From Rhodospirillales bacterium (GTDB lineage: Bacteria > Pseudomonadota > Alphaproteobacteria > Rhodospirillales > JASLQF01): 64,000 nt of DNA. This document shows, piece after piece, positions 62,375 through 64,000 of the stretch; within the stretch, counting starts at the first letter, position 1; each line of letters begins with the position of its first letter. The stretch is taken from positions 124,001 through 188,000 of the forward strand of contig JASLQF010000065.1 in assembly GCA_030744625.1 (NCBI GenBank), written 5' to 3'. The notes below the pieces were generated by a model, which saw only the letters and a program-made list of their open reading frames with translations, was not told where the DNA came from and ran no database searches. Position numbers and translations under genes: made by a program.

Positions 62375-64000
62375 ATGACCGATCACGACACCATTCTTCA
62401 CAACGGCAATGTCATCACCCTTGACGGCGCGTCACGCGTCACCGAGGCCGTGGCCTTCCGCGACGGGCGCATCTCGGGCGTCGGCGAGGCGACGGCGCTG
62501 CTCAAGGGTAAGGCCCCCCATACCAAGGTCGTCGACCTCGACGGCAAGACGGTGACGCCCGGCATGTTCGACGCTCACCCCCACCTCGACCGCGAGGGCT
62601 TGAAGGCGCGCGGCGGCATCCGCATCCAGGGCCAGGAGACGGTCGCCGACATCGTCGAGACCGTGCGCCAAGCGGCGGCGCGCACGCCGCCCGGAGAATG
62701 GATCGTCGTCATGCCCATGGAGCGCCAGATGGGCCCCTACTTCGACGCCTTCGTCAACGGCCCCGAACAGCTCAAGGACGGGCGCTATCCCGACCGCCAC
62801 GACCTGGACAAGGTGGCCCCCGACCATCCGGTATACATCCGCGCCGTGTGGGGCTGGTGGTGCCGGCCGCCATTCCCATCGGTGGCCAACTCGGCCGCCC
62901 TCAAGGTTGCCGGCATCACGGCGGAGACGCCGGCACCCTTCAATTGCGAGATATTGAAGGATGGGAAGGGCGAGCCCACCGGCGTCTTCCTCGAGCGCAA
63001 CCACTGTCCGGTTCTCGAGTACACGATCCTCGGCTGCGTGCCACGCTTCACCTACGAGGACCGGGTGGCCTCGGTGCGGCTCGGCGTGCAGCTCTATAGC
63101 GAGGTCGGCACGACGGCGTGTTACGAGGGCCATGGGCTTACCCCCCCCCTCATCGACGCCTACCGCCAGACCGAGGCGGAGGGCGGCATGACCCTCAAGA
63201 TGCACACGCCCCTGAGCCTGCCGACGTCGTCCCTCAACAACCCGCAGGTGGCCGACCTGCTGCGCACCTGGGCCAATGCCTTCGGCGGCCCGGGCTCCGA
63301 CGGCGGGCTGTTCCGCTGCGAGGGCGTCACCTTCGACATGGGCCAGCCCGACGTCGCCGCCATCATCGGGCGCGGCTATCCCTACGAGCAGTGGGCCGGC
63401 CACTTCTACCAGTCGGTGCCGCTCGAGCGATTCGTCGAACTCGGCGTCATGGCGGCCAAGCTCGGCATCCGGGTCAACTGCCTGGCGTGCTACGACCTGG
63501 AGGCCCTGATCAAGGTCTACGAGGAGATCGACAAGCAGGTCTCCATCCGCGACAAGCGCTGGGTCATGGTCCACCTGATGGACGGCAACGAGAAGCTCCT
63601 GAAGCGCATGAAGAAGCTCGGCGTCATCGCCACCATCATCCCCAACGTCATGTACTGGTTCCCCGAACGCTTCGGCCTCGACAAGCTGATGGACGAGGGG
63701 ACGCCGGTGCGCCAGTGCCTCGACATTGGCGTCCCGTTGGCGCTGTCGTCGGACAACGTGCCCTATTCGATGTTCTTCGTCATGTGGGAGGCGCTGGCCC
63801 GTTGGGATGAGGTGGAGGGCCGCCAGCTCGGCGCCACCAACCTGACCCGCGAGGAGGCCCTGCGGTGCGCCATGCAGTCGGGCCACATGCTGACCTTCGA
63901 CGAGAACAAGCGGGGCTCCCTCGAAGTCGACAAGATGGCGGACGCCATCGTCATCGACGAGGACCCGCTGACCTGCGACGAGGAGAAGATCAAGGACATC
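62375..64000 (+). CDS. Amidohydrolase family 3 (YtcJ-like) enzyme, truncated by window end
   Basis: 542 codons are present and the frame is open at the window end. Visible features are the N-terminal beta-sandwich (ILHNGNVITLDGASRV), the metal site FDAHPHLDREG, KMHTPLSL, VHLMDGNEKLL and LSSDNVPYSMF, consistent with metal-dependent hydrolases of the YtcJ type. Substrate unknown. It has a -10 and ribosome-binding site of its own and diverges from the M23 gene. Confidence 0.88.
   Translation, partial: MTDHDTILHNGNVITLDGASRVTEAVAFRDGRISGVGEATALLKGKAPHTKVVDLDGKTVTPGMFDAHPHLDREGLKARGGIRIQGQETVADIVETVRQAAARTPPGEWIVVMPMERQMGPYFDAFVNGPEQLKDGRYPDRHDLDKVAPDHPVYIRAVWGWWCRPPFPSVANSAALKVAGITAETPAPFNCEILKDGKGEPTGVFLERNHCPVLEYTILGCVPRFTYEDRVASVRLGVQLYSEVGTTACYEGHGLTPPLIDAYRQTEAEGGMTLKMHTPLSLPTSSLNNPQVADLLRTWANAFGGPGSDGGLFRCEGVTFDMGQPDVAAIIGRGYPYEQWAGHFYQSVPLERFVELGVMAAKLGIRVNCLACYDLEALIKVYEEIDKQVSIRDKRWVMVHLMDGNEKLLKRMKKLGVIATIIPNVMYWFPERFGLDKLMDEGTPVRQCLDIGVPLALSSDNVPYSMFFVMWEALARWDEVEGRQLGATNLTREEALRCAMQSGHMLTFDENKRGSLEVDKMADAIVIDEDPLTCDEEKIKDI

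Overview
The window is a chromosomal stretch of a high-GC alphaproteobacterium. The lineage is inferred from gene content and style: coq7, a class II (plant-type) DAHP synthase, HrcA-type CIRCE control of groESL, citramalate synthase, a PsuG-type glycosidase, many GTG starts and ATGA overlaps. A Rhodospirillales-like organism is my best guess, but nothing in the window proves it. Coding density is high. There are two tRNAs, no rRNA, no CRISPR array, no prophage and no intact insertion sequence.

Layout. 1-4.3 kb: an ABC ATPase cut by the window edge, a DinG/XPD-type iron-sulfur helicase and a beta-hydroxyacid dehydrogenase. 4.3-6.7 kb: a TetR regulator overlapping or closely followed by a zinc-ribbon methyltransferase, then an AT-richer Sel1-type lipoprotein. 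6.8-9 kb: groES-groEL with CIRCE, promoter and terminator all visible. 9-15.9 kb: an envelope-glycan block on the minus strand (GT2 glycosyltransferase, TVP38/DedA-type membrane protein, GT39 transferase, B12-binding radical SAM enzyme, GT-C-like membrane protein). 16.5-20.7 kb: a diguanylate cyclase, a CLC chloride channel and an HtrA-like pseudoprotease. 20.9-26.4 kb: UvrD/PcrA helicase, HCCA-isomerase-like protein, PrmA, gamma carbonic anhydrase and PsuG. 26.5-34 kb: tRNA-Val, glmU-glmS, glutathione reductase, DAHP synthase and nicotinate phosphoribosyltransferase.

34-45 kb: two divergently duplicated genes of unknown family, nadE-cysS, an oxidoreductase-peroxiredoxin-MFS run, then mlaA, a 29-codon leader ORF, mlaC and a Sel1 protein. 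45-50.5 kb: an unknown gene, cimA-trmJ, dsbB-coq7 and a YqaA-type membrane protein. 50.6-55.3 kb: tRNA-Leu, a VOC protein, pirin, and a small set resembling aromatic ring-cleavage genes (LigB-type dioxygenase, amidohydrolase, SDR, carboxymuconolactone-decarboxylase-like protein). 55.4-64 kb: a 37-residue membrane protein, DUF1326, a cyclotransferase-like protein, a secreted protein built of two Cys-bracketed repeats, a Crp/Fnr regulator with FNR-like cysteines, an orphan histidine kinase, an M23 endopeptidase and an amidohydrolase cut by the window end.

The least ordinary items are: two dispersed repeat families (three copies of A, two of B) that share a 15-base terminus and all sit within a few bases of a stop codon; an HtrA homologue in which all three catalytic positions are replaced; an SDR lacking the Ser and Tyr of its catalytic triad; the paired paralogues of unknown function with a perfect palindromic operator; the C-x82-C duplicated secreted protein; and two small genes with strong Shine-Dalgarno sites (37 aa membrane protein; 29 aa leader coupled to mlaC). 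All homology statements come from reading motifs by eye; no database search was possible.
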